Shown here one piece after another: positions 1 through 7,815 of a stretch of DNA of 64,000 bases. The position numbers were made by a program, and so were the translations under genes. The notes under the pieces were generated by a model. That model saw only the letters and a list, made by a program, of their open reading frames with translations, did not search any database and was not told where the DNA came from. Source of the stretch: Massilibacteroides vaginae (GTDB lineage: Bacteria; Bacteroidota; Bacteroidia; Bacteroidales; Tannerellaceae); assembly GCF_900178525.1 (NCBI RefSeq), contig NZ_FXDJ01000007.1:372001-436000 (forward strand), read 5' to 3'. Position 1 is the first letter of the stretch; each line of letters starts with the position of its first letter.

Positions 1-604
1 CTGAAGCAAAGCAAGCATCAATTTTCCCATAATTACCTGAAGATGGTTGGATCTTTTCCGGCAACATTGAAATAGCTTCATTCAAATCCTTAACAATTAA
101 CTCAAAACATTCTTTAGTACTATTTCTTTTCACATAGAGTTCATCTTTATTTTTATCCTGAGGAATTGTCAGATAAGGAATACCTCCATGATAAATTACC
201 ATCTGAAAATAAACATAAGCTCTAAGAAAATATGCCTGAGCAATGAACTCATCTTTCTTTGCCTGAGGTAAATCACCATTGGTTGTGTTCTGGATCGCTT
301 CATTAATAAGACGTATGGTTGTATAATTCCATTTTTTATATTCCCCATTTGAGATTGTTATCCTATCTAAGTAGAAATGGATACCTGAAAGTTGTTGCGT
401 TTTTTGATCTAACGAAACATTCCAATTTTCAAAAACTTTCGCATACAAATTCGCCATATAAGAATTTATCAACTTCTCATCATTCCAGACCTTGTTTGCA
501 TCATAGCTATAGATATTCTCAATATCTAAAGTGTCACACGCATTGTGCACAACCAATAAGACAAAAAGAGATATTATTGTTATTATCTTTTTCATTTTCG
601 TCAT
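1..604 (-). CDS. SusD/RagB-family nutrient-binding lipoprotein, N-terminal part (cut by window edge)
   Basis: This reading frame is open from an ATG at 604 to the left edge, so only about the first 200 residues are present. It begins MTKMKKIITIISLFVLLVV, a signal peptide, followed by a Cys (HNAC) that could be the lipidated residue, although the lipobox is not canonical. The segment FIAQAYFLRAYVYFQMV matches the TPR-like helix typical of SusD N-termini (RAEAyFLRAyyYf). SusD proteins sit on the cell surface as the lid of a SusC channel and bind the glycan or other nutrient. The ATG lies 3 bases after the SusC stop, the usual SusC-SusD arrangement. An in-frame ATG at 595 is an equally possible start. 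The substrate cannot be told from the sequence. Confidence 0.9.
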   Translation of the reverse strand, partial: MTKMKKIITIISLFVLLVVHNACDTLDIENIYSYDANKVWNDEKLINSYMANLYAKVFENWNVSLDQKTQQLSGIHFYLDRITISNGEYKKWNYTTIRLINEAIQNTTNGDLPQAKKDEFIAQAYFLRAYVYFQMVIYHGGIPYLTIPQDKNKDELYVKRNSTKECFELIVKDLNEAISMLPEKIQPSSGNYGKIDACFAS

Positions 605-607
605 TTT

Positions 608-3600
608 TTAGAATTTAATATTCAAACCGAAAGTAAACGATTTCATAAGCGGATATGAGTCGTAACAATCCTGTTCCGGATCATGAAACTCTGTGACATC
701 CGAAAGAACAAACAGGTTTGTTCCATTAAAGAACAATTGAGCCGAAATCAGATTCAACGGTTGTAACCAGTTCTTAGGCAAATCATAGCCTATATTTAAG
801 TTTTTCAATCGCAGATAGGCACCGTTTCTAATCCAGAAAGATTGGTCATTTGTTCCTGATTCATACCAGTTATTACCAACAACACGAGGATACTTCGCAT
901 TCGGGTTTTCAGGTGTCCAAACATCGTCTGTCCAAATCGGATAGTAAGGGCGAACAGTACCACCATGCTGACGCATTCCTCCTCCTTCTTTATTGCTTAT
1001 CATACGATCATACATACCAACCCCCTGAAAGTGCATATCCACAGTAAAACCTTTCCAGCTTACACTTCCTCCAAAACCATAATTAATCCGAGGAGAAGCA
1101 TTGTCTGTTAACAGTTGAATATCATTGCTATCAATTTTCCCATCCGGTCCTTTAGAGTATCCATCACCCCGAATATCCTCAAAATAAAGTCCCCCCAAAT
1201 AAGGATCACGTCCAAATTGTTTAAAGCCTTTAGCTAACAATTCATCTAATTGTTCCTGAGTACGAATCATACCTAATGTTTTATAACCTGTTATTCTATT
1301 CAATGGCTTTCCTATTGAAGATAGTTCATATAAATTACCACCTTCTTTATATAGTGCCGTTTCATCCAAAACATCCCATTGGTCTTTAGAAAGGCCAAGA
1401 TTGCCATAAACAGAATAATTAATAGCTCCATTCAAAGCTTGATCTCTCCACATAGCAGAGACTTCAAAACCTCTCCAAGATCTTTCTGCATAATTTTCAG
1501 GAGCCAAAGACTGTCCGTAAGTATCAGGAATTGTTACTATACGCGTTCCTAAAATATCTTTTTCAGTTTTGTAAAAAGCATCAAAAGTTCCACTTAATCT
1601 GTTATTTAAAACTGTAAAGTCAAATCCGCCGTTATATGTTGTAGATGTAGCCCATGTTAAATAAGGGTTAGGAGTCGCACCTGGTGTTATACCTTGAACA
1701 AGATTATCACCCCAAATATAAGAAGTACCCGTCTCATATTTATTGATATATGAAAATGGAGATATTTTCTGATCATCTTTTTTATTTAAGTCAATATCAT
1801 TACCAGTTGTTCCATAAGAAGCCCTGATTTTTAGGTCATCTAACCAATTAGAGGTACTCTCCATAAAGCTTTCCTGATTAATTCTCCATGCTGCTGAGAA
1901 AGAAGGAAAGAATCCCCATCTTTTTTCCTTGGGAAATAAAGAGTTACCATCATAACGAAAAGAAAATTCCGCAATATACTTCTGATCAAAATTATAATTT
2001 ACACGTCCAATCCAAGAAAGCCTTCCGCCTGTTACCTCTTCAGCCTCAGCCCATCTGCGCTCAGAATCTGTTGAATAAACAAACATCTGATCATAGTTGG
2101 TCAAAGGATCTTCGGCTTTTGAAAGAACTTTTTCACCACCATTTGCTGCTTGTTCCCATACAGCTGTTGCAGCAATTCCATGCTTTCCAAAAGTATTATT
2201 ATAATTGAGGAACCAGTTCAGCTGCTCACTCCACAAAGTATGTACATTGTAGCTTAAAAACTCCTGATTTTGGGAGAAAGTAAATATATTGATATTATTG
2301 GGATCCGGAGGAGCCGGAACAAATCGATTTTCATCGGCATTGGCTGGTGACCAAACATAATTCTTCTGATAGGTCAAATATTTTTTACGCATATAATCGT
2401 TACTAATATAGTTCGCCGAAACCTTCGTGCTTAATCCTTTCAAGACACTACTCAAATCAATATCAAAAGAAAGAATAGCGTTCATTTCTCTTTTTCTGGT
2501 TTTTATATAACGATCACCAACCACTTGATCAATCACACTCCAAGCCTGCCAGCTACCCATAGGAGTCTGAACCGGATATTTTGTTACTTCATCAGCGGGT
2601 GTTCCGTCTTCATATAAATAGAATGGATAGGTTTTCGGCCAGTTAAACGTACAACGATACAAATCGCCTATTGTTTGTTCATCATCATCTGAAAAAGGCC
2701 AATAAAAACGTTTTTGGTTTTGCTGATTCGCAGCCAGATTCAGATTCATTTTAATTTTATCAGTAATCTTTGCAGTTACATTTGAACGTAAGTTAAATTT
2801 ATCATTCTCAAGATTTTTATAAGAACCTTCTTCCCCAATATAGCTTAACAAAGCATAATACGTCACCCTGTCTCCACCTCCGGATACACTTAACGAATGC
2901 TTTTGATTCCAGGGAGTTTGCCAAATATAATCATGCACGTTGTAGTTCTTGTCCTTAAAGTAGTCAAATTCCTCATCTCCGTTTGGTAAAGTAAGACCTC
3001 TGAATTCGGCCACACGGTTCTGATAAATCAACTCATCAATTGCAGTGGTTTTATCTGACAATAATTCCATTGTTGGCGTCATGAAAGTATACGAGGCTTG
3101 ATAATTAAATATTGGCTTTTGCTGTTCTCCACCTTTTGTTGTTACAAGTACGACACCATTACCAGCCTGTGATCCATAAATTGAGGCTGTCGCTGCATCC
3201 TTCAAGAAACTCAACTGATCAATTTCATTCGCTTCTAATGCATCAAAAGCATCCTTATCACGAACGATTCCATCAATCACAAACAGTGGTTCACCGAATC
3301 CACCACGAATACGAATATTTGATGAAGCTCCCATTAAACCGGAATTACCAACAATATTAACACCAGGAGCTCGTCCTGCAAGTGTATTAGAAAGATTTGA
3401 TGTGGAAATAGTACTCAACTCATCTGCTTTTATGGCAGTAATTGATCCCGTCATATTTACTTTCTTCTGTACACCATAACCAACAATAACAACCTCCTCA
3501 AGTTTTTGAGTATCGTCTTTTAGTAGTATATTAAATTCAGTTTTTCCTGCCACACGAACTTCTTGTTCTAAATAACCAATATAAGAGATAAGAAGAATCC

Positions 3601-4150
3601 CATCTTCCGGTATATCCGACATAGTAAAGTTTCCATCAACATCAGTTATTGTTCCAATTGTAGTACCTTTCAAAACTACATTTGCACCAATTATAGCTTC
3701 ATCCGTCACATCTTTAATAGTACCTTTAATTATTTTTCCATTTTGTTGAATTTCAGGTTGATTCAGATTAACTCGTTCTCTTCTTTCATCTTTAAGAAAA
3801 ACTCGATTATTACTAATACGATAACTTATTTCTGCGTTCTTAAAAACTTTATTTAAGACAATCTCTATCTGTTCATCTTTCTCTTCTATTGAAATTTCTT
3901 CAATTTTCCTATTTAATAGAGTTTCATCGTATGAAAACTCATATCCGGTCTGTTTATTCAAGTATTGAATAACTGCTCCTACTGTTGTATTTTTCAACAT
4001 CAATGTAATACTCACATGTTGAGAGTCGAGGGTAACAGCTTTAAGTTGAACAACAAAAAACATTAGCAGAAATACTGTTTTCCATATCATAGTGAAATAA
4101 CCAGTTGTATTTACTCTGCTTTTTTTTAGGGTTTTTGGGGGTTTATTCAT
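608..4150 (-). CDS. SusC/RagA-family TonB-linked outer-membrane protein with N-terminal STN signalling domain
   Basis: The protein has 1180 residues, normal for SusC. The order is: signal sequence (about 21-40), STN domain (about 45-118), carboxypeptidase-D-regulatory-like beta sandwich (about 140-212, with the GTTIGTITDVDGNF signature), TonB-box-like EEVVIVGYG (218-226), plug, then a 22-stranded barrel to the C-terminal Phe. The STN domain marks a receptor that signals to an inner-membrane FecR anti-sigma, and such a gene lies 100 bases upstream. It forms the outer-membrane channel under the SusD lid and imports ligand using TonB. An internal Met at residue 21 (base 4090) would give a more standard signal peptide and may be the true start. 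Substrate unknown. Confidence 0.95.
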   Translation of the reverse strand: MNKPPKTLKKSRVNTTGYFTMIWKTVFLLMFFVVQLKAVTLDSQHVSITLMLKNTTVGAVIQYLNKQTGYEFSYDETLLNRKIEEISIEEKDEQIEIVLNKVFKNAEISYRISNNRVFLKDERRERVNLNQPEIQQNGKIIKGTIKDVTDEAIIGANVVLKGTTIGTITDVDGNFTMSDIPEDGILLISYIGYLEQEVRVAGKTEFNILLKDDTQKLEEVVIVGYGVQKKVNMTGSITAIKADELSTISTSNLSNTLAGRAPGVNIVGNSGLMGASSNIRIRGGFGEPLFVIDGIVRDKDAFDALEANEIDQLSFLKDAATASIYGSQAGNGVVLVTTKGGEQQKPIFNYQASYTFMTPTMELLSDKTTAIDELIYQNRVAEFRGLTLPNGDEEFDYFKDKNYNVHDYIWQTPWNQKHSLSVSGGGDRVTYYALLSYIGEEGSYKNLENDKFNLRSNVTAKITDKIKMNLNLAANQQNQKRFYWPFSDDDEQTIGDLYRCTFNWPKTYPFYLYEDGTPADEVTKYPVQTPMGSWQAWSVIDQVVGDRYIKTRKREMNAILSFDIDLSSVLKGLSTKVSANYISNDYMRKKYLTYQKNYVWSPANADENRFVPAPPDPNNINIFTFSQNQEFLSYNVHTLWSEQLNWFLNYNNTFGKHGIAATAVWEQAANGGEKVLSKAEDPLTNYDQMFVYSTDSERRWAEAEEVTGGRLSWIGRVNYNFDQKYIAEFSFRYDGNSLFPKEKRWGFFPSFSAAWRINQESFMESTSNWLDDLKIRASYGTTGNDIDLNKKDDQKISPFSYINKYETGTSYIWGDNLVQGITPGATPNPYLTWATSTTYNGGFDFTVLNNRLSGTFDAFYKTEKDILGTRIVTIPDTYGQSLAPENYAERSWRGFEVSAMWRDQALNGAINYSVYGNLGLSKDQWDVLDETALYKEGGNLYELSSIGKPLNRITGYKTLGMIRTQEQLDELLAKGFKQFGRDPYLGGLYFEDIRGDGYSKGPDGKIDSNDIQLLTDNASPRINYGFGGSVSWKGFTVDMHFQGVGMYDRMISNKEGGGMRQHGGTVRPYYPIWTDDVWTPENPNAKYPRVVGNNWYESGTNDQSFWIRNGAYLRLKNLNIGYDLPKNWLQPLNLISAQLFFNGTNLFVLSDVTEFHDPEQDCYDSYPLMKSFTFGLNIKF

Positions 4151-4250
4151 ATTAAATTATATCAAATAAATTTAAAAAAATGGTTTATTTACTTTCAAAG
4201 GCTAAGCATTTAATATCAATTTCATCATAGGCTATAGATTTACTATTTGT

Positions 4251-5216
4251 TTATTCATATATGAAAACCTCGTCTCCTTCGATTTTATATTTGATTGGGG
4301 CGAGATACGAGAGAATGTCCAGAACTTGTTCGAGTGTTTCGTCCCGGTTGATCACACACCGATATTTTCGATCGGCCAATTTTTTAGATTCCAGATTTAT
4401 GTTGACATCATAAATTAATGAGAGCTTGTTGACTATTTCACGCAGTGCGGCGTTTTCAAACCGGAGTTGATTGAGGTGCCAGGCTGTACTTACGTTGGTA
4501 TCCACGGTTTTTACGGTGTATTCATTTCGTTCCGGCGAATAGGTTACTTTTTCACCCGGAAACATTTCATAGGCCGGAATGTTTTTTTCATCCAACAATT
4601 GTACTTTTCCGGAAACCAATATCGTTTCAATCAGGCCGCTTTCTTTTCTGTTTTTCAGGTTGAAAGAAGTTCCCAGCACTTTTACTTTCATTGAAGATGC
4701 ATCTACTAAAAAGGGAGATGATATGTTTTTCTTCACATCGAAATAGGCTTCGCCTTCTAATTCCAACGTTCTTTTTTTGTCTGAAAAGTCATGGGGTATT
4801 TTTAATGTGGAATTTTCATTCAACCAAACTACGGTTCCATCCGACAGCGGAAACTTCTTAATCGATTCTCCCGGAGCAACTGTTATTCTTATCGCTGCCG
4901 GTTGGCTTGAAAAAAAATTCGCTACGCCATAGGATATAGACAACAGTAGTAGAAAAATAGCGGCGTAACGAGTGAATCGAAGAATGCTATATGACTGCTT
5001 TTTCTTCAATTTCTTATTAATAGCACCTAATGCTTTAAGTGTTCTTTCCGGGGTATTAACGTCTCTGTATTTATGACTTAACCTCAACTTCATCAATGCG
5101 GTGAAAAGCTCTTTATTGGCAGCAGATTCATTTCTCCACTGGAGCAGCACTTCCATTTCCGCCTCGGTTAAGTCCTCAAACAGATATTTTATGATTAACG
5201 TATAGTCCAAATTCAT
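4251..5216 (-). CDS. FecR-family anti-sigma factor
   Basis: From the ATG at 5216 the protein has 321 residues. A helical cytoplasmic region (1-80) is followed by one membrane segment (about 84-103, IFLLLLSISYGVA), a FecR domain (about 110-205, with VAPGESIKKFPLSDGT and LEGEAYFDV) and a C-terminal DUF4974 domain (about 250-320). FecR proteins hold an ECF sigma factor at the inner membrane and release it when a STN-type SusC signals ligand. I chose 5216 because the longer frame (to 5309) opens with residues unlike the family, and a TAGTTTTG -7 box sits at 5255-5262. It lies just upstream of the SusC/SusD pair. Oddly, no ECF sigma gene is adjacent or anywhere in the window. Confidence 0.93.
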   Translation of the reverse strand: MNLDYTLIIKYLFEDLTEAEMEVLLQWRNESAANKELFTALMKLRLSHKYRDVNTPERTLKALGAINKKLKKKQSYSILRFTRYAAIFLLLLSISYGVANFFSSQPAAIRITVAPGESIKKFPLSDGTVVWLNENSTLKIPHDFSDKKRTLELEGEAYFDVKKNISSPFLVDASSMKVKVLGTSFNLKNRKESGLIETILVSGKVQLLDEKNIPAYEMFPGEKVTYSPERNEYTVKTVDTNVSTAWHLNQLRFENAALREIVNKLSLIYDVNINLESKKLADRKYRCVINRDETLEQVLDILSYLAPIKYKIEGDEVFIYE

Positions 5217-5480
5217 GCTTGTTGTGTGTATATAACAGCTAAACGATTTGGGACGCAAAACTACGGAGCAAAAAACAATTAAATAGTGAAAATCTCTTTT
5301 TTTATGCAAAAAAACGGTCAGCTATCACCAAAAGCAACAAGCTTCGCAATCGTTGACAATCAAAATGTAGAAATAATTAAACTTCATTGAACCGCTTCGG
5401 AATAAAGGGTATTGGTTAGCTACAAGGCACACGTCAAAAGGCTCTCTCCTTACGTTTTGAGGGCGATTCGTTTTAATTCT

Positions 5481-6275
5481 TTATTTTTTCTCTACAGCCA
5501 GGCGCACGTCGACAAACAAAGGTAGATGATCGGAAGCGACCTGTTCTTCAAACAATACCTGCCGCTTTAGCACGGAATAAGTGTTTCCGTTTTCGTAGCC
5601 ATAGATATAATCGATGCACCGGTTAGGATTGACCACCGGAATGGTATTTTCCTTATAATTGTTTAGTGTGCTAAACTTCTCGCGCAAACCTACCTGTGTT
5701 GGAGAGTCGTAGACAGAGTTCATGTCGCCCGCCAAAAACAAAGGCTTCTTTATGTCTTTTATCGCTTCAAAAATAATGGGGACAGACAATTCCTGATCTT
5801 CTTTTGTCAGCGAGAAATGCGAGCAAGCAAAAACATACGTTTCAAATTCAACAATAAGCAACATTCTACTTTCTTCCCTTCCGGGTAGAGCAACCATCTT
5901 ATGCCCTATTGGTTTCTCTTTTGACAACACGCCTACACCATATTTTCCTCCCTGATAGTCGATAGCCGGTCCGTAAGTGAAATGTTTAAGCGTTCTGTCT
6001 GCCAATTCCTTCAACACATACTTACCTCCGCTACGCTCCGTCACACTATCTAACTCCTGAACTGCCACCACATCCGGATTAACACGATTAATAATATCCG
6101 CTACACGCTGATAATCTATCACATCATCCATACCTTTACAATTGCGTACATTGTAAGACATTAACCGCAAGGAGTTTGGTTCTTTTGCATCTATTTCATT
6201 CGCATACGATTTACTTATCCATGCAAAACACAATATGAATAAAAAGGATATGCTCAGTTTTCCGGCATTTTTCAT
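5481..6275 (-). CDS. Exported endonuclease/exonuclease/phosphatase-family hydrolase
   Basis: From the ATG at 6275 the protein has 264 residues with a signal peptide (KLSISFLFILCFAWISKSYA). It carries the motifs of the DNase I-like metal-dependent phosphoesterase fold in order: SYNVRN, VVAVQELD (metal-binding Glu), YGVGVLSK, CSHFSLT (His), AGDMNS (GDxN) and ASDHLPLFVDV (SDHxP). Members cleave nucleic acid, inositol phosphates or sphingomyelin; the substrate here cannot be told. The signal peptide suggests periplasmic or surface action. It is a single gene with a likely -7 box at 6306-6313. A longer in-frame start at 6308 exists but would put 11 residues in front of the signal peptide. Confidence 0.85.
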   Translation of the reverse strand: MKNAGKLSISFLFILCFAWISKSYANEIDAKEPNSLRLMSYNVRNCKGMDDVIDYQRVADIINRVNPDVVAVQELDSVTERSGGKYVLKELADRTLKHFTYGPAIDYQGGKYGVGVLSKEKPIGHKMVALPGREESRMLLIVEFETYVFACSHFSLTKEDQELSVPIIFEAIKDIKKPLFLAGDMNSVYDSPTQVGLREKFSTLNNYKENTIPVVNPNRCIDYIYGYENGNTYSVLKRQVLFEEQVASDHLPLFVDVRLAVEKK

Positions 6276-6524
6276 AATTCCACTTTTTGAGATTAAAAAA
6301 GAAATCAAACTTAGTTCATATTTGTCAGATTTAAAAGATGATGATCAGATTATTGCATATCCTTTTACTCCCCAAATTATCCTTCAGCACAAAGAAAGAG
6401 CAACTACATCTTATGTAAAACACCGTTTTATTCGTGTTTTTATGTTAAAATTTTGTTAAATACAGCAGCCGGAGATCAAAACCAAAACGAGCTGAATATC
6501 AATACATTGTACACCTTAAAATAC

Positions 6525-6608
6525 ATAAAGGTTATTTTTGGAAAAATAAAGGATATGTTTGAAAAAATATCCTTTATCTTTTTAAACATAAAGGATTGTT
6601 TTTTTTGC
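6525..6608. repeat. Phased 21-bp repeat, locus A (4 units)
   Basis: Four 11-bp cores start exactly 21 bases apart: ATAAAGGTTAT (6525), ATAAAGGATAT (6546), ATATCCTTTAT (6567) and ATAAAGGATTG (6588). The third is in the opposite orientation to the others. Spacers are A/T-rich. The right flank has GCGCTGCTGATTAG (6607-6620), similar to the flank of the copy at 33718. Function unknown. Confidence 0.8.
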
Positions 6609-6725
6609 GCTGCTGATTAGCCTGTAGAATTGAATTGTTAATTTAGTGACCGGCCTCTTTGTCAGCTACCAAATTGATCTGGTTTTTTTTCAATTGGTTC
6701 AAAATTATATCTCACCGAAATCTTG

Positions 6726-6733
6726 TATATTTG
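6726..6733 (+). promoter_or_regulatory. Candidate -7 box of the cation efflux gene
   Basis: TATATTTG fits the Bacteroidales consensus TAnnTTTG and lies 48 bases before the ATG at 6781. No clear -33 TTTG is present. Confidence 0.4.
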
Positions 6734-6780
6734 AGTCTTTTAATAGTTCGACAACATTTACAAGCTTAATACAAACCCAA

Positions 6781-7710
6781 ATGAGTTCCAGAGAAAAAGT
6801 GTTAATTCACACGTCGTGGATTAGTATCATAGGAAATGCCGTATTATCACTTTCTAAAATCATTATTGGTATATTATCGGGTAGTTTATCTGTTGTTGGA
6901 GATGGCATCGATTCTGCCACTGATGTTATTACTTCGATCGTTATTTTATATACTTCACGGGTAATAAATCGCCCGCCTAACACAAAATATGCTTTTGGTT
7001 ATGAAAAGGCGGATACAGTTGCTACTAAAATTCTTTCGTTTGTTATCTTTTTCGCGGGTATAGAGATGTTTATATCGACGTTGAAAAATCTTATTTATGC
7101 GGAAGAACGTGCTTTGCCTGCTGTAATGGCTATTTATGTAACGTTATTTTCAATTATAGGCAAACTTTTATTAGCCGCTTACCAAAATTATCAAGGAAGA
7201 AAGACGGGTAGTGCCATGTTGATTGCTAATGCTAAAAACATGAAGATGGACGTATTTATTTCTCTTGGCGTTTTACTCGGACTGTTTTTTACATTCATAT
7301 TAAATGCGCCATGGCTCGACTCTCTTACCGGGTTATTAATCAGTTTATACATCATAAAGACTTCTATTGAAATTTTTATGGATACGAATGTCGCGCTAAT
7401 GGACGGTGTGAAGGATACTTCTATCTACCAACAAATTATTCACGCGGTTGAGCTTGTTCCGGGAGCAACCAATCCGCACAGAATTCGTTCCAGACAATTG
7501 GGCAATCTTTATATTGTGGGCCTTGATATAGAGGTAGATGGCAATCTGTCACTGCATGAGGCACATCAAATAGCCCAATTGGTCGAAGATAGTATAAAGG
7601 AAAACATTGATAATATTTACGACATCATGATTCATATTGAACCGGCAGGCGTTATGCATCCCAAAGAGAAATTCGGTGTTGACAAAAATAATCTGTCAAC
7701 TTCTATATAG
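6781..7710 (+). CDS. Cation diffusion facilitator (CDF) family metal efflux protein
   Basis: The protein has 309 residues from the ATG at 6781 (MSSREKVLIHTSW), which aligns with family N-termini; an upstream frame to 6646 has no family-like sequence. Six membrane segments are followed by a cytoplasmic ferredoxin-like domain (ELVPGATNPHRIRSRQLGN, DLDIEVDG-type strand, HIEP). CDF proteins export divalent metal ions against protons. The transport site reads DSATD in TM2 and NMKMD in TM5, so both motifs lack the His of Zn/Cd exporters (HxxxD). This hints at Mn, Fe or another metal, which is inference. It is followed 105 bases later by an antiporter gene with its own likely promoter. Confidence 0.88.
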   Translation: MSSREKVLIHTSWISIIGNAVLSLSKIIIGILSGSLSVVGDGIDSATDVITSIVILYTSRVINRPPNTKYAFGYEKADTVATKILSFVIFFAGIEMFISTLKNLIYAEERALPAVMAIYVTLFSIIGKLLLAAYQNYQGRKTGSAMLIANAKNMKMDVFISLGVLLGLFFTFILNAPWLDSLTGLLISLYIIKTSIEIFMDTNVALMDGVKDTSIYQQIIHAVELVPGATNPHRIRSRQLGNLYIVGLDIEVDGNLSLHEAHQIAQLVEDSIKENIDNIYDIMIHIEPAGVMHPKEKFGVDKNNLSTSI

Positions 7711-7753
7711 ATTTTATCTATGACTCATGGATAGAAAAATTCGATGGTTTTTG

Positions 7754-7761
7754 TATTTTTG
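7754..7761 (+). promoter_or_regulatory. Candidate -7 box of the antiporter gene
   Basis: TATTTTTG matches TAnnTTTG and lies about 55 bases before the ATG at 7816. The -33 element is not obvious. Confidence 0.35.
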
Positions 7762-7815
7762 CAATAGAGAGATTATGACTGAATTATGCATCTAAAATAA
7801 CACCTTAAATAGCCT

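Larger units (their letters stand above)
6276..6780. other. Divergent intergenic region of about 500 bp
   Basis: This stretch separates the minus-strand phosphoesterase from the plus-strand cation efflux gene. It holds a probable -7 box for each gene (CAAACTTA at 6306-6313 for minus, TATATTTG at 6726-6733 for plus) and a four-unit 21-bp-phased repeat at 6525-6608. I see no convincing coding frame or RNA gene in the rest. Confidence 0.6.

Noticed and set aside
6525-6608. A CRISPR array as explanation of the phased repeats
   Set aside because: Units are 21 bases with an 11-base core and very short similar spacers, orientation varies, and no cas genes are present.
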